This document shows positions 21,678 through 34,240 of a stretch of DNA of 64,000 nucleotides, piece after piece. Under the pieces are notes generated by a model that saw only the letters and a program-made list of their open reading frames with translations, was not told where the DNA came from and did not search any database. The DNA is from Gnetum montanum (lineage: Eukaryota; Streptophyta; Gnetopsida; Gnetales; Gnetaceae), in the NCBI GenBank assembly GCA_015680685.1, contig MNCI01002249.1:308196-372195 (forward strand). Reading direction: 5' to 3'. A program made the position numbers and the translations under genes. Every line of letters begins with the position of its first letter. The stretch's first letter is position 1.

Positions 21678-22719
21678 TATGAGTGGTAGGTACCCCTACA
21701 TCCAACCATATGAATCAAAAGCATTCATGCATGATTTGGTCAAATTCCATAGATGAGACTAGCTGTAGCATCTAGACTATTAAGCATTGATCGTAGGATG
21801 CTGTCTTTCCACTTAGACTAGTGGTAGCTTTGTCATGTATGGTTTAGTCCAAAGTGAGGCAAATGATAATTGATGTTTTTGTGGCATTATGCTAATCTTG
21901 ACAATGGAGAAATTAATTCTTTAATCTAACTAACAAAAAGAAGGTAAATCTAAACTAGCCTAGAGTAATGAGCATCGGATCCTATCTTATTGTGCATGTC
22001 TTAGGCTCATGTAACCATTGGTAGGTTACTAAGCATTATGCTACTAGGCGAGCCAAGCTATAACACTACTGAGATTACCAAACAATTACACTTAAATGCT
22101 CAAAAATAGTTGTACTCATTCTACTTTTTTAATGAACAAGAAAGTAAAGTACTTGGAAATGCAAATGATTGAACTAAGAAAATAGTAAAAACTATGCTAA
22201 GTAAAATAGTAAAACTAAGTGGATGTTGCAATGATGGAAAGCAATCTTAGTATTTATTTTTGGACATGAAATATGTGCAAGTACACTTCACTGGAATAAA
22301 TATTCCATACAACTACTCAACACCACACTACGAACATTTACTTTATCACTAAAACTACAAAATGAAATTACAATAATCTACTTAAGGATGGAATAAAACT
22401 TATGTGGATCCATGTACTTAAGTGTTGTATTTATAGGCTGCACACATCCCATGGTATCAGATCTACAATGTCATAGAATGAGCTATGATATTGAATATAT
22501 GAAATTGTAGATACAACATTATAGTTATGATATCGTAGGTGAAGAAAAATTGAATTTATCAAACAGATGCAACATCATATCTATGACATCATAGATGTGA
22601 CGTAGCATCTACGATGTAGTAGCCAACTAAGATGCACCAACAAGGATGCTACAATGCAGATCTGATGTAGCATTTATGACATAGCATCTACAATATCTTA
22701 GCCAACTAATGATTCATCA
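21678..22719 (-). repeat. E5 3' LTR, about 1042 bp
   Basis: Plus strand runs from (TG)ATGAGTGGTAGG to GATTCATCA; one terminal base appears lost. It lies head to head with the E4 LTR, giving an inverted pair. TATA (reverse complement) is at about 22428-22436. Confidence 0.88.
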
Positions 22720-23016
22720 TAATCTCTAGATTGGGAAAATAATGCTATATTATAGAAAACCACAAGTTATGATTAAAGATACAATTAGGTGAGATGGACT
22801 AGAGAAAAGATTGCTGAACTTGGGACATGAGGTATCTTACCATAGGCATAATGAATTCTTGTGTGTTATTGATGGTTAAAATAATCATTATCCTTTCTAT
22901 CTAAGATTCAAACCAAGTTTAGATCACATTCCCATGACATCACATTGTTTCATCTCTTGAAGTTATAATTATAAGACTATCACTATTGTAAGGAGTATTA
23001 CCACTTGGTGTATTGT
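22720..23016 (-). other. E5 3' non-coding region, left piece
   Basis: Matches E3 14920-15200 (GGCATAATGAATTCTTGTGTG region in two parts, GGCATAATG and AATTCTTGTGTG). No gene. It continues at 29837 after E6; ATTGT at 23012-23016 is the left target-site copy. Confidence 0.75.
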
Positions 23017-23572
23017 TGATGAGCCACGATATCACATCAGCCCCTATGATATTGCAATATCGCAGCCCATCGCCAGTTCTATAAATAAGAGGTAACTTTC
23101 CCTTGTTTCACTCATCTAGAGTTAGTCCCTTAGCCAAACTATAGCAGTTTTATCATTCTAGAGTTAGAATAATTTCCATGTTCCCGCGGTAGGAGTCTCA
23201 AAGTGAACAGATCTTTATTCGAGCAAATTGTATCTAAGCACACATTTGTGTACGGCACTAAAGACGAACTTTTTGATAAACCTTGNGTTAGGATAATTAG
23301 AACTTAGTTAATGGAAATTAGTTAATTAGTCTCTTCACCCTTTTCCTATTAGCATAGGCGTTAAAAAGATAAAAAGATATAAAAATCATACACCTCAGGC
23401 TTACTTAACTATACAACCGTGACAATACAAGTAAGTATGGGAAGACAGCAATTGATTAACCTTAAGTGTTCCATTATGGAGTGTAAGCACTTAGTCCTTG
23501 GAGTTTGACTGTATTGCACATGTAATGATCATATTCGTATGGTTGAGTGTAGGGGTACCTTGCCACTCATCA
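23017..23572 (+). repeat. E6 5' LTR (collapsed at N 23286)
   Basis: TGATGAGCC to CTCATCA. TATA CTATAAATAAGA is at 23079-23090. It is only 556 bp against 785 bp for the 3' LTR; the missing 230 bp falls at the N. Confidence 0.93.
23286..23286. other. Single N hiding a collapsed gap
   Basis: The sequence jumps from AAACCTTG to GTTAGGATAATTAG. The 3' LTR has about 230 bp between these two points. Confidence 0.85.
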
Positions 23573-23592
23573 TTGGCGCCGTTGCCGGGGAC
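23573..23592 (+). other. E6 primer-binding site (tRNA-Asp), intact
   Basis: TTGGCGCCGTTGCCGGGGAC follows the LTR. The core TGGCGCCGTTGCCGGGG is complementary to the 3' end of plant tRNA-Asp(GTC) including CCA. Best-preserved PBS in the window. Confidence 0.92.
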
Positions 23593-23719
23593 TTAGTTGT
23601 TTGTGCGCTACGTAGAACATAGGAGATCGTCCATATCGTTGGGAGCTAAAACAAACCCTTACGGTTGATCAAAAGAAAAAAATAAGATAATGGTAAATAG
23701 CACATCGGACAAGACTAAA

Positions 23720-26284
23720 ATGTCTTCTTCTTCACACAAAAGCACTTCACCGCCTAGGACCAATAATAGAGACAGTCGGTGGCACAACACACATAACCAA
23801 AATCCACCAGTTCCTCAACAATTTAGTGTGGTATATATTCATCATGATGAATATATACTTAACTTTACCTTTATCTTTCATCAAGATGAAAAATTGCATT
23901 GGAGAGACTTGGAGGGTAACATATTGTTACCTCCAGATAGAGTTGCCCCCAACATGCTCCTTCGTGCCCTTGCACGAATAGGCATGTCATAGTTATATGT
24001 AGAGTACATTGCATGTGATAAACACACAAGGGACTACCATCCCACAAAAGTGCAACGTCAACGGGACTTGCGGAAGGAGAGTTACCATACATCGTTGAAG
24101 TGCAAAGGACCCTGTAACGCTCCACCCATCTTAAGCAAAATTGATGGTGGTGAACCTATTTCCATAAGTTCTCCACAAAATGATGTTCCCCCTCCTAATG
24201 ATAGTGAGGAGGTGATGTATCAAAACCTTCACTCTATGATTTACAACCCTGGTTTTGATCTCCACAAACACTAAGTGTTCAATGAGGGAACACAAACACA
24301 AGATAAGGACGGGAATTTTGATCGTCATCATGATCGGGATCGAGACCAGCGAAGAAAGGATAGGAAACATTGTCATGGCGATGGTTCTCCTTCTTCTTCA
24401 CCTTCATCATCACATTCACCCTCTCCTTCAATATCAGGACACAGTCATAAGGAACCTAACTGTGAGGATAAGGGTAAGCAAAGTGAGAAACCTTGATGAG
24501 AGAGTCGAGAGCGAGGACGAGGGCATTTTAGAGAATCACGACATGGAAGAAGGGAAAGTAGGGAACTGCGTAGACATCATAGATGCTATGAGAGAAATGA
24601 CCACAAAGAACCCCTACTTGCAACCTGAAGCATGTTAGACATGACGGAGGCCGTTAGAATACCTAAAAGACACCAAAAAGATAGCAGGATCAAGAGACTA
24701 GACATGAATAATATCCCATGATTTGAGGGGGGATACAATGCTGATCCTCAGAACCACTTACAGGCATTTCATGATGCATGTGCCTTGTAGAACATTGAGA
24801 ATGAGTGACAATAACTAAAGTTTTTTCCAAGGAAACTAGTAAAAGAAGCAGAAAGCTGGTACTAGTCCTTAGAACCGGAGTTCACTCGAAGATGGAGTAC
24901 GATGCTAGAACTGTTTAACGATAAGTATCAAACGTACTTTCAGGTGTCCAACCTACGAAAGAAAATCCAAGGATGGAAGTAGGGAACTCATGAACCCTTG
25001 GATGCTGCCATGGGTTGATACTATGCACTGTTACATCATTGCCCGGGCCATGGTTACTTGTAGTGGGATCAACTACGCCTTCTCGTAGATGGACTTAGGC
25101 ATGAAACTAGGAGAAACCTTGGAACGTATGCCCAAGGGAGATTATCAGAGCTTAGGTCCCATCAGATCCATAGATTGCTGGAACAAGTAGCTAAGGAAGA
25201 AGGAGAGCTACGTAAGAGAGAAAGTATGGAAGAGTACAACCGCGATCCTTTCCTCCAAAAAAGGGAAGTGAGATTCTATGAGGAGGAGGAAGAGTCACCA
25301 CTTGAAAAGTTGGTGAATAGGAAAATCTTGCTTCTCAAAAAATTAACAACAGAAGTATTGGCTAAGGTAGACCAAATGTGGGACTCCTTAGATTGTAGAT
25401 TTGAAATCGTTCTAAAAATCATAGAGGAGTCTAAGGAGCGAGGTAGTGACTAAGATAAAAATAAAAAGAGGGATTTGGATCATGCATGTAACAAAGGTAA
25501 GGGTAAAATGGCTATCACTGAAGAGGTTGTGGATTCTGATACAGATAATGATGGCAGATGTGAGATATGCTAATATGACCATCCTAAGGGATGTTGCCTA
25601 GTAATCTCACACCTGCAAGAGTCTGGGGTGTATGCACTTAACCCACGACTTAACAAATGGCAAGCACCTCGACGGTTACCTTATTCCCAAGGTAACCTGA
25701 GGTAGTTCCACCAATCGTTAACGTATTATCCAAGTGGAACTCCACCACAATCTATTGAGCAACACCAGTAGTGGCAATACCCACAGTCATGGGGGATGCC
25801 ACTATTGAGACAAAAATACCCTTACCAACAACTAGATCCATATGGCTACTACATGTAGTATCCAATCTCTCCAAGTGACTCTGTCAGTTATGCAACATCA
25901 CAATGTCACTACCAAGCTTGGGAGTATTATAGGACTCCTTCTCTTGGGAGAGACACACCACATACATACCATCCTCCAAACCCATCCATGACTCTTACAC
26001 CAATAGCTCCACTACCGTTCACTCCAGTAATGCAAGGGGAACTACCCACTCAACCATAGCAATGTAATGCTACGAGAGCTATGAACCTTCAACCCGCTAC
26101 TGGTTCTGACAACCGTACAAAGAGAAGACCTTTCTTCAGAACCAATAGTCCAAACAAGCTCTCACAACCACAAGCGGTTGAGCCACTAAATGCCTCTCCA
26201 TCAAATAAGGCTTCAGAGCTCCTTTTAAATAAAAAACAGAGCTCAATGCACACAGTTATATTAACACATACCATTACTGACTAG
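23720..26284 (+). pseudogene. gag: E6 gag polyprotein, decayed
   Basis: The start at 23720 (MSSSSHKSTSPPR) matches the starts of E1 and E5. An in-frame ATG at 23690 is also possible. N-terminal region with FHQDEKLHWRDLEGN; Ser-rich and His-rich linker (24330-24500); capsid-like core (24700-25150) with several stops (about 23988, 24271, 24788, 24806, 24978 and 25016) at codons that are Gln, Trp or Arg in E10; coiled coil (25170-25450); zinc knuckle CEIC.YDHPKGCC (about 25558-25595); Pro/Tyr-rich tail; basic TKRRPFFR; UAG at 26282-26284. All diagnostic stops fit C-to-T or G-to-A change. Confidence 0.9.
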
Positions 26285-26293
26285 ATCAAGGAG
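26279..26293 (+). other. Shared UAG at gag/protease boundary
   Basis: GAC TAG ATC AAG G, identical in context to E1 2764-2776. Confidence 0.55.
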
Positions 26294-27187
26294 GGCCACC
26301 TTCCCAGAAAATTCTCTGATCCTGGAAGTCCCTTAATCTACCTCCAAGTCACTAGGAATGAACCGCGTAAAGCTCTTCTTGACTCAGGTTCCAGAGTCAA
26401 CTTAATATCACAAGAAATGTATAAAGCCTGGAACCTACCTCCATTAAAGAAGAGCAATATTTGCTTAGAGCTGGCTGACCAGTCCATCACTGTTCCCTTA
26501 GAACTAGTGGAGGATATCATTACCACTGTGTGTGGTTGGTCATATCCAGTTGATTTCCTAGTGATACAAGTCAACAATGACAAAGGGGACTTCCCAATAA
26601 TAATGGGAAGGACATGGCTAAGTACCATAAACGCATGCCTAGGAATTTATGATCTTTCCCTAAAAATATTTAAGGAAAATGCTTGTGGGAAGATCGAGAA
26701 GAAGAAAGTTCCATGCATCACATATAGTGATACAAGGTGTGATTGCATACAGGAATGTTCAGCATTGCCTGCATGCAACCGATGTGCACTAGAGGTTAAC
26801 ATACAAAGGTGCCTGTATGTAGCAACCACACAACAAGAAAATACCCAATGGTTGACAGCTAACCAAGAGAGCAACTCACCAATATGCATGGAACTATTTG
26901 AGAGAATAACGTGCGCACGCGTCGAAAGCATAGATGCACTGGAGTATGAGTGTCGCCAACTTCCAACCCTTAATCTGAAAACACTAATTGAGGGAAGTTG
27001 GAAACTGTTAGAAAATTCAAATGAGTACTGCAATAGGAGAATACTAGTCTATGTGCAATAGACCAAACCTTATCATGAACCTAGAATGGTCTATGCACAT
27101 AGCACATCTGAGAAAGGATGACCTCGCTCATTATTTTAGATCTCTTCCTTCCAACTCAGTCATGGGGGAGATGGCCACCTATGCTGA
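26285..27187 (+). pseudogene. pro: E6 aspartic protease fused in frame to integrase tail
   Basis: Best-preserved protease in the window. Motifs: ALLDSGSRVNLIS (about 26370-26410), MYKAWNLPPLKKSN (26417 onward), QSITVPLELVEDIITTVCGW, FPIIMGRTWLS (about 26592-26625), then a Cys-rich segment with CDCIQECSALPACNRCA that is not part of the protease fold I know. Near 27030 the frame passes from the protease-RT linker (LLENSNEYCN) into codons matching the integrase C-terminus of E8 (VYVQ-stop-TKPYHEP, then SFQLSHGGDG). It ends at TGA 27185-27187. From UAG 26282 to this TGA is exactly 301 codons in one frame with three internal stops, so the pol deletion kept the frame. Confidence 0.88.
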
Positions 27188-28615
27188 TCAATTGAGGTCC
27201 TCAGTTCCTTTTTAAGTTTTTGTTTTACAAATTTCTTTAACTTTTCTTGTTTTTGTTCTAAAACATCGTTCATACCCTTTCATTTATTTGTCTAATTATT
27301 TATTTTGTTAAGGTTTGTCACCCAATAAGTGCTCCTGATGATGGTATGAACTGTATTCTATTGATTGCTAATATTTGGTTTTTACCTTTAAGTTATGATG
27401 GTGATACTTTGGTATGGTTCTTTTTATATAGTAGGCAATGAGTCCACATCATCCACACATTCATGAAATTCTATGGTCTCTCTTGTCTTGGAATTATACA
27501 GTCCCTTTTCTTAAAGTAATTAGAACTATCAACAAATTGGTGACTGGGCATTTCCCAAACTAAGGAAGGACTCAAATATTGAAAGGGTTTGATGTCAAGG
27601 GGACTTGATGCACTTGTGCTGGCCATTCTCTTGGGTGCTTGGATGCTTTCTTCTTGAGTCTCCTGTACCATTCTAATGCTGCTCCATTATAAAGAAGCTG
27701 AGCTAATAAAAATAATAAGTCTTTGCATGGTGTGGTTCTCATGCATAAAAAATAATAGTGAGAATTCAAAGCACATCCCTTAAACAAAATAATCATCTGG
27801 GCTACAAGCATTGGTTATGGAACTTAATAAAAATGTTCCCTCTAACTAAGGCCCATCCTTCCTTCCCACTTTCTCCTTTCTTGTTTTGTCGGAATAGTGG
27901 TGACTCTTTAGTGAAAGCATTCTTGTTACTTCAAGTGGATGGATGGGCCAAATGTATTAATGTGAAGTCATTGGATGGGGATTGTTTGAGGCCAGATTTG
28001 GAATGGGATCTACTAAGTCACATTAACTATTAATACACAAGGTGCTGTACGCCACCTTGTTCTTGAGATTCCATTCCATTCTCTTCTTTCCATCCTTCTT
28101 TCTCCATTTATCATCTCATTGCCGATTGTATCTGTAGTCCATATTTTGGTTAATGCATTGTTTTCTTTTTGGTAAATTCTTGTGGTTATTATGGTTAATA
28201 ATTTAACTCTTATTTCCAAATGACATTTCTAGAGCCTACGGACTCTTTGAATGTGGGATTGTCAGGGCAGTAAGGGCATGAGCTTGCTTTGGGGAGGACC
28301 CACTGGCATTCCTATTTGGTGCATCCATTAATTTCTTTCACTTAAACATTTCCGCAATCACCATTTATTTTGTTCATTTCCATATTTGACATCCATTTTA
28401 TTGGCATGGCCGTTGTTTCTTTTTCTCCATCTTTCTTATTCCTTATCTTTTTCCATTCTATCACTACTGGAGGTTTGCTCTCAATCATGGGGGTCCTGGT
28501 CCAATTTTTTTGATTTTTTCTTAACCCCTACACCTCGAGTAGTCGCCAATATTATATCCCCAAATCCACATTAGCCATATCACAACTTAGCCAATGGACC
28601 TTACGTTGAGGCAAG
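27188..28615 (+). other. E6 3' non-coding region
   Basis: No supported gene. Homologous to E1 3565-5146: short T-rich array (27210-27260), GGGGAGGACCCACT near 28296, and an ATCATGGGGGTCC purine motif near 28485. Confidence 0.7.
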
Positions 28616-28675
28616 GTATTAATTACATTGTGATTCATTTATCCTTGCTAATATCAGACTGTGTTGTGTGTGCAG
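28616..28675 (+). other. Candidate 60-nt mini-intron
   Basis: CAAG|GTATTAATTAC, CCTTGCTAATATC and GTGTTGTGTGTGCAG|ATGG. The flanks can read as a short ORF with or without splicing because 60 is a multiple of three. The downstream frame (DGNHTTTDWIWRKHLEW) stays open to about 28881. Confidence 0.52.
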
Positions 28676-29032
28676 ATGGCAATCATACAACAACAGATTG
28701 GATCTGGAGGAAACACTTGGAATGGACGGGTGCTGGAGCAGTTATGCAAGGAACAAGATTGATGACGCACTTATGGATGAACAACGAAAAACACAATCAT
28801 GGCATTGGCAGCAACAAAATTCTTCTTTTCTCTCTCTTCTCTCTTAGCTGCCAAATAATGCTGGATGTCAAATGTGTTTAGTGTTCACTCTTGTTGTCAT
28901 GAACACTAAGTTTGCCATGTATTGTAATGATGATCCATTCACATATCACCCCATTCACCATTAGTATCATTCAAGTCAATAATCCCATACCTTCCCAATA
29001 TTTTGTAAGGAACTCGAGGATGAGTTTTCATT

Positions 29033-29046
29033 TAGTCATGGGGGTA
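29033..29046 (+). other. E6 polypurine tract
   Basis: TAGTCATGGGGGTA directly before the 3' LTR. Confidence 0.88.
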
Positions 29047-29831
29047 TGATGAGCTGCGATATCGCATTAGCCACGATATTGCGTATGTGATGTCACAGCC
29101 CGTTGCTAGTTCTATAAATAAGAGGCAACTTTCCCTTGTTTCACTCATCTAGAGTTAGTCCCTTAGCCAAACTATAGTAGTTTTACCATTCTAGAGTTAG
29201 AATAATTTCCATGTTCCCGCGGTAGGAGTCTCAAAGTGAACAGATCTTTATTCGAGCAAATTGTATCTAAGCACACATTTGTGTACGGCACTAAAGACGA
29301 ACTTTTTGATAAACCTTGCAGCATGTGGACTAAGCTAAATAGGATTTAATTACTGTTAAATGTTTAAATGCTTTCTTAGATAATTAATCTCTCTCAACCC
29401 TTGACTTTCCTAGTTAAGTGCATTCAGTATGACTGCTTTGAGCACATGTGTAACGCTTGGTAACCCAGTAACGAGTAGCATTTGGTAATCCTAGTAGCGT
29501 TGTAGTGATTCAAGGTGTGTACAGAAAGTGGGAATAGATACTGGTGCAAGGATAATTAGAACTTAGTTAATAGAAATTAGTTGATTAGTCTCTTCACCCT
29601 TTCCCTATTAGCATAGGCGTGAAAAAGATAAAAAGATATAAAAATCATACACCTCAGGCTTACTTAACCATACAACCGTGACAATACAAGTAAGTCTGGG
29701 AAGATAGCAATTGATTAACCTTAAGTGTTTCATTAGGGTGTGTAAGCACTTAGTCCTTGGAGTTCGACTGGGTCACGCGTGTAATGCTTGTATTCGTATG
29801 GTTGAGTGTAGGGGTACCTCGCCACTCATCA
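29047..29831 (+). repeat. E6 3' LTR, 785 bp
   Basis: TGATGAGCTGCG to CTCATCA, followed by ATTGT. TATA is at about 29112-29120. U5 has repeated GGTAATCC..AGTAGC units (about 29458-29510). The AATAAA of E1 is CACTAAAG here. Confidence 0.95.
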
Positions 29832-29836
29832 ATTGT

Positions 29837-30600
29837 CCAAGGAAGAAGTTTATTTATTGTGCTCTTTATGATTTTTATATTCTTGAGAAGCTACCTACCT
29901 TCAAGCCTGGGTAACATGTCTTTCTAGTGGGATCCCTAGAAATTTATTCTTGTGCATTTATTTATGTTTTAATTGTGTCAACCTTACCAGAGGGCTACCT
30001 TTAGGCATGGGTAACATGTCTTTTCAGTGATATGGTAACGCACACTTACTATACTCTTACTTCCATTTTTTGTTAAATCTACAAGGATATAATACAACCT
30101 AAGCAACAAGATAGAACTCACAATAGCAATATAAAAGAATCCATAAATCCCCTTGATGTTACACGTTTACATTCCCACTTGGTTCTTCACTTTTTGATCC
30201 AGGCATAATGATCACAAATTTATTCTTAGTTGTATGATGGAAAGAATATAATTATGGCCATGGTAAAAACCTCTTATTAATGGAATGAATGGATGAATGT
30301 TGTGGTCTCATTGTTCAACTAATCAGTTCCTTATGACTTGATAGAAAAATATTCATCTTATTGGACTACATCTTACCTTATTTTTAATGTGTTTTATTAA
30401 TAATGAAAATATTTACAAAGAAAATGAAAGCAAAGTATGAAAAAGATAAAAAAGATAGTATAAATGGAAAAAGATGAAAAGAATGAAAAATCATCAAAGA
30501 ATAGAAAAATGTTAAGAAAAGAAAAAGGTATAACAAAAAATTATAAATGAAAAAGAATTGTAAAACAAAAAACTTAAAAAAGCACTTATTAATTCCTAAG
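29837..30600 (-). other. E5 3' non-coding region, right piece
   Basis: Continues 22720-23016 across E6. It contains the CTACCTACCTTCAAGCCTGGG block (two parts: CTACCTACC and TTCAAGCCTGGG) and an A-rich array at about 30400-30580. No gene. Confidence 0.72.
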
Positions 30601-33289
30601 TCATGATAAGGCATCTCCCCCTTGACTAAACTCATGGGCAAGTGTTTAGAAAATGCACCGTAGTTCCCTTGGATCATACACCTGAGGTTTCATACTTACT
30701 ATCCTTAGCGAGTTAGTTTTTCTGTTATCATCCCATATAATTGTGATGGTAATTGAATTTTTATCATCTAAGTCCTTATTTTCTCTTTATGTTGGTGTAT
30801 GATTTTGGTTTAGTATTTCCATTTGTAAGTTTTTAGTTGGGGTTATTTTTTTAAAATGGGAATTAATAAGTGGTTCAGATTGTTTCATGCATGTTTTGGA
30901 TAATTAAAAGTTTTTAATTATTGGTCACTAGGTGTCTTTTGGTTTAGTGGCCCATGTTTTGGATTTTTTTCACATTTCTTGTGGACTAGTGTAATGACCA
31001 TGTTGACATTCTAGAAGGTTGATCCATAATTGCATCCTTGTTTTTTAGTAGTAATGCATGGAATTACTTGTCTCTCCATAGTGATAGGTTCATCTATTAT
31101 GTTTTTCTTTGGAGTGGTAATGGGTATTGACCCTTGTGTCAAATTAGAAGACATTATTTTGGTGAGGAAGGATGTTGCATGAGTTTGGTCATGTGCTGGT
31201 TTTGATTAGTTAGCAAGTTTATGAGTTTTGTGCCCATGTGAGGAAACTATCCTAAAGAAATGATGTTTCTAAGACTTTTGCTAAGATCTACTAACATTAT
31301 CATTTACTTGTATGTTCATAGCACAAGTGGCATTCTTATGTTGATGTTGTCATGTTGATCCTTCTTGTGTTATTGGTGGTGACATATGGTGGAGGGAAGT
31401 ATGAGAATATTAAGGATGTGACAAAGGATAAGAGGTGCAAGATGGTGATCCCACAAGAGATGCTATGGGTTGATGATATTCAAGAGAGTGATAGTAGTGA
31501 TTTGAGATAAAGAAAGTAGAACCATATAGAGAAACAAATTGTTCAACATAGTATTGATACAGATCCAGTTGGTAATAAGGCTATTGCTAGTTTATTGATG
31601 ACATCCCCCATGATTGTGGGTTTTGCCACTACGGTTGATAGTAGTTTTGAGGCTGATAGGAAGCCCCACTAGAATAGTATGGTTGGTTGTAGGACTGTTT
31701 ATAATTACCCTGTGAGTAAGGTAATTTCCTAGGCATTTGCTTTTGTATGAACTTGGGATTTAAATCAAAAGCCCCAAACTCATGAAGGTGTAACATAACT
31801 AGATAATAGCCCTTTGGATGGTCATATTGGTAGATGTCACATCCATCATCCTTTTTTGTGGGTGAGTTTATAGCCTCTTCTCCTACAACTATTTTTCCTT
31901 TTTGTTGATAAGTGTTGCTACCTATTTCGTTGTTCTTTTTCCTCTTCTTATTTTGATCAGTTGATCCTTTTTACATCACCCTCTCCTCTATGGTTTTTAT
32001 GTAGGTTGTAACTTTATCATTTATCAACTCCCACATCATATCTATCCTTGCTTCAAGTTCATTGATAGACTTTTGCATTGGCAAGGTTTGTTATGAAATC
32101 ACCTTATCAAGAGCTACCTCTTTTTCCTCATCATAGATATGGATCCTCTTCTTTTGAAAAGTTGGATCCCAGTTATATTCCTTTACATTTTGTCATTTAC
32201 ATAGCTCTCCTTCTTCTTTTGCTACCTGATCAACTAGCCTTTGTATCTGATGAGCTTTTAATTTGGATAACCAACCTTGGGCATAAATCCCAAGGGTCTT
32301 CTTTGTTTTATTACGAAGCTCATCTATGATGTGGAGAAGCTACTCTTTTTAAGAAAAACCATGGCTTGGACATCTATGTAGTAGAGAATAGTATTAATCC
32401 AAGGCCACATCCAAGGATTCATGTTGTTCTTACTTCCATCCTTGGATTTGTTTTCTTAGGTTGGACACTCTTGCATAGGTTTGGTATTTTTCATTGAAAA
32501 ACTCTAGCATTGTGAACCATTGGTGGATTGAATATAGTTCCAAAAATCTATACGAACTTTCAGCTTCATCTATTAGTGTCTTAGGAAAGTGCTTAAGCTT
32601 TTATCACTTACTCTTGATGTTTTGCAAGGTGTAGATATCATGGAAGGCTTGTAAGTGTTGTTGTGGGTCAGAGTTATAGCCTCCCATAAATTTAGGAATG
32701 TTATTCATATCAAGCCTTTTGATGCAAGTTTTCCTTCAATGCCTATGGGGTATTCTAACTACCTCCATTATCTATGTCATGCTCCTAGTAGCCAACAAGG
32801 GTTCATCATCATCAAACATATCATGGTGATGATGTCTATTTCTATTTGTCTGATTATGATGATATCATCTATGCTCACTCTGATGATCTCATCTATTTTT
32901 ATTTCTATCTTCATCTTGATCTCTTAGTGTATCTCTATTTTTATACTTACATTCATCCTTATCAAAACTATATGTGGATGAGGAAGAGGAAGAGGAAGAT
33001 GGGGAACTAGGAGAATGACCATGCTTGCTATATCTTCCCCTATGGTCCATTGATTTATATCTTGTAAGTTTGGAGGAGGTCCTAGGCCTTGAGGCCCTCC
33101 TTGTTCGAGAACTTACTTCATATCCTCTAGGATTGTTTGCATTAGTTGAATGTAGTAAGGATCTAAATGAGCATAGGAAACCCTTGCTTGTGGTTTTTTA
33201 CTCCAATTTTCCTCAATATAGATCCTATCATTTCTCCTAATAGTGTTTTCATCATATGATTCATTATTGACCCTATGTGAAGAGGACAT
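30601..33289 (-). pseudogene. gag: E5 gag polyprotein, decayed, with divergent C-terminal part
   Basis: Start at 33289 (MSSSHRVNNESYDE) matches E1 and E6. Acidic/Arg-rich linker with dense His/Asp repeats (32800-33010); capsid core (32340-32760); coiled coil (31960-32330); knuckle near 31815-31860 reading CDIYQYDHPKGYY, lacking the second and last Cys; Pro/Tyr-rich YNYPQGNY area and PQSWGM near 31625. From about 31600 to 30640 the sequence is unlike the other gags and shows only short open stretches on the minus strand. It ends with FSQGGDALS and TGA 30601-30603, the shared C-terminal peptide. No protease motif is seen. Confidence 0.72.
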
Positions 33290-33400
33290 GGTTTTGTTTG
33301 ATAGTGTGTATGACTTAAAATATTAATAGTTTCTAAGAGATAGATCATTAATATGTTTACAGTGATTGTGTATAATATAATTGATCTAGATAACTAGCAC

Positions 33401-33420
33401 CATCTCTAGTAATGGTGCAA
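33401..33420 (-). other. E5 primer-binding site, decayed
   Basis: The reverse complement TTGCACCATTACTAGAGATG matches the tRNA-Asp site with mainly G-to-A changes. Confidence 0.75.
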
Positions 33421-34240
33421 TGATGAGCAGTAGATACCCCTACCCCCAACTATATAAATCACAAGTTTTTATACACAATCTAGTCAAATTTCATTTATGG
33501 GACTATTTGTAGCATCTAGATTGTTAAGCATTAATCACAGGATGTTGTCTTCCCACTTGGATTAGTGGTAGCTTTGTCACATATGGTTTATGCCAAAGTG
33601 AGGCATATGATAATTAGTGTTGTTGTGGCCTTATGTTAATCTTGATAATAATGGAGAAATTAATTCTTTAATCTAACTAACAATAAGAAGGTAAATCTAA
33701 ACTAGCCTAGAGTGATTAACATTCAGTCGTAGCTTACCATACACATATTGGGCTCATGTAACCGTTACTAGGTTAATAAGTGTTATGCTACTAGTTGAAC
33801 TAAGCTATAACACTATTGGGATTACCAAAAAATTACACTTAAACACTGAAAACTAATTATACTCATTCCTTTTTTCTAGTGAACAAGAAAGTAAAGTATT
33901 TGGAAATGTAAATGATTAAACCAAGAAAATAGTAAAAACTATGCTAAGTAAAATTGTAAAACTAAGTGGATGCTATAATGATGAAAAACAATTTCAATAT
34001 TTATTTCTAGACATGAACTATGCCCATTTACACTTCACTCAAATAAAGATTTCATACAAATACTCAACACCACACTACAAGAATTCACTCTATCACTAAA
34101 ACTACAAAATGAAATTGTAAGAATCTACCTAAGGATAGAATGAAACTTATGTAGATCCATGCACCTAAGTGTTGTATTTATAGGCTACACACATCCTACA
34201 ATATCAGATCTATGATCTATGATGTATGATCTATGATGTC
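33421..34240 (-). repeat. E5 5' LTR, truncated
   Basis: Starts TGATGAGCAGTAG and follows the family III LTR through the TATA (TATTTATAGG, about 34166) into short ATGATCTATG repeats, then loses similarity near 34240 without reaching ATTCATCA. Confidence 0.82.

Larger units (their letters stand above)
23017..29831 (+). mobile_element. E6: complete family I element with gag-PR only
   Basis: Both LTRs, PBS, gag, protease, 3' region and polypurine tract are present, and perfect ATTGT duplications (23012-23016 and 29832-29836) flank it. Total 6815 bp with one collapsed gap in the 5' LTR. Pol is missing in frame, as in E1. LTR similarity outside U3 is high, so it is among the younger insertions here. 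Confidence 0.95.
21678..34240 (-). mobile_element. E5: family III gag element, split by E6
   Basis: Minus strand: 5' LTR 33421-34240 (truncated), PBS, gag 33289-30601, 3' region 30600-29837 and 23016-22720, 3' LTR 22719-21678. No pol and no 3' ORF remain. The sequence beside the 3' LTR is 3' non-coding with no polypurine tract, so a deletion removed it. E6 lies within, with the ATTGT duplication. Confidence 0.83.

Noticed and set aside
20876-22719. Large inverted repeat as a foldback element
   Set aside because: The head-to-head LTRs are explained by E5 inserting in opposite orientation into the E4 LTR, with E4 flanked by ACATC.
30384-30677. Hydrophobic minus-strand ORF in E5
   Set aside because: It reads through the A-rich array; Phe/Leu content is compositional.
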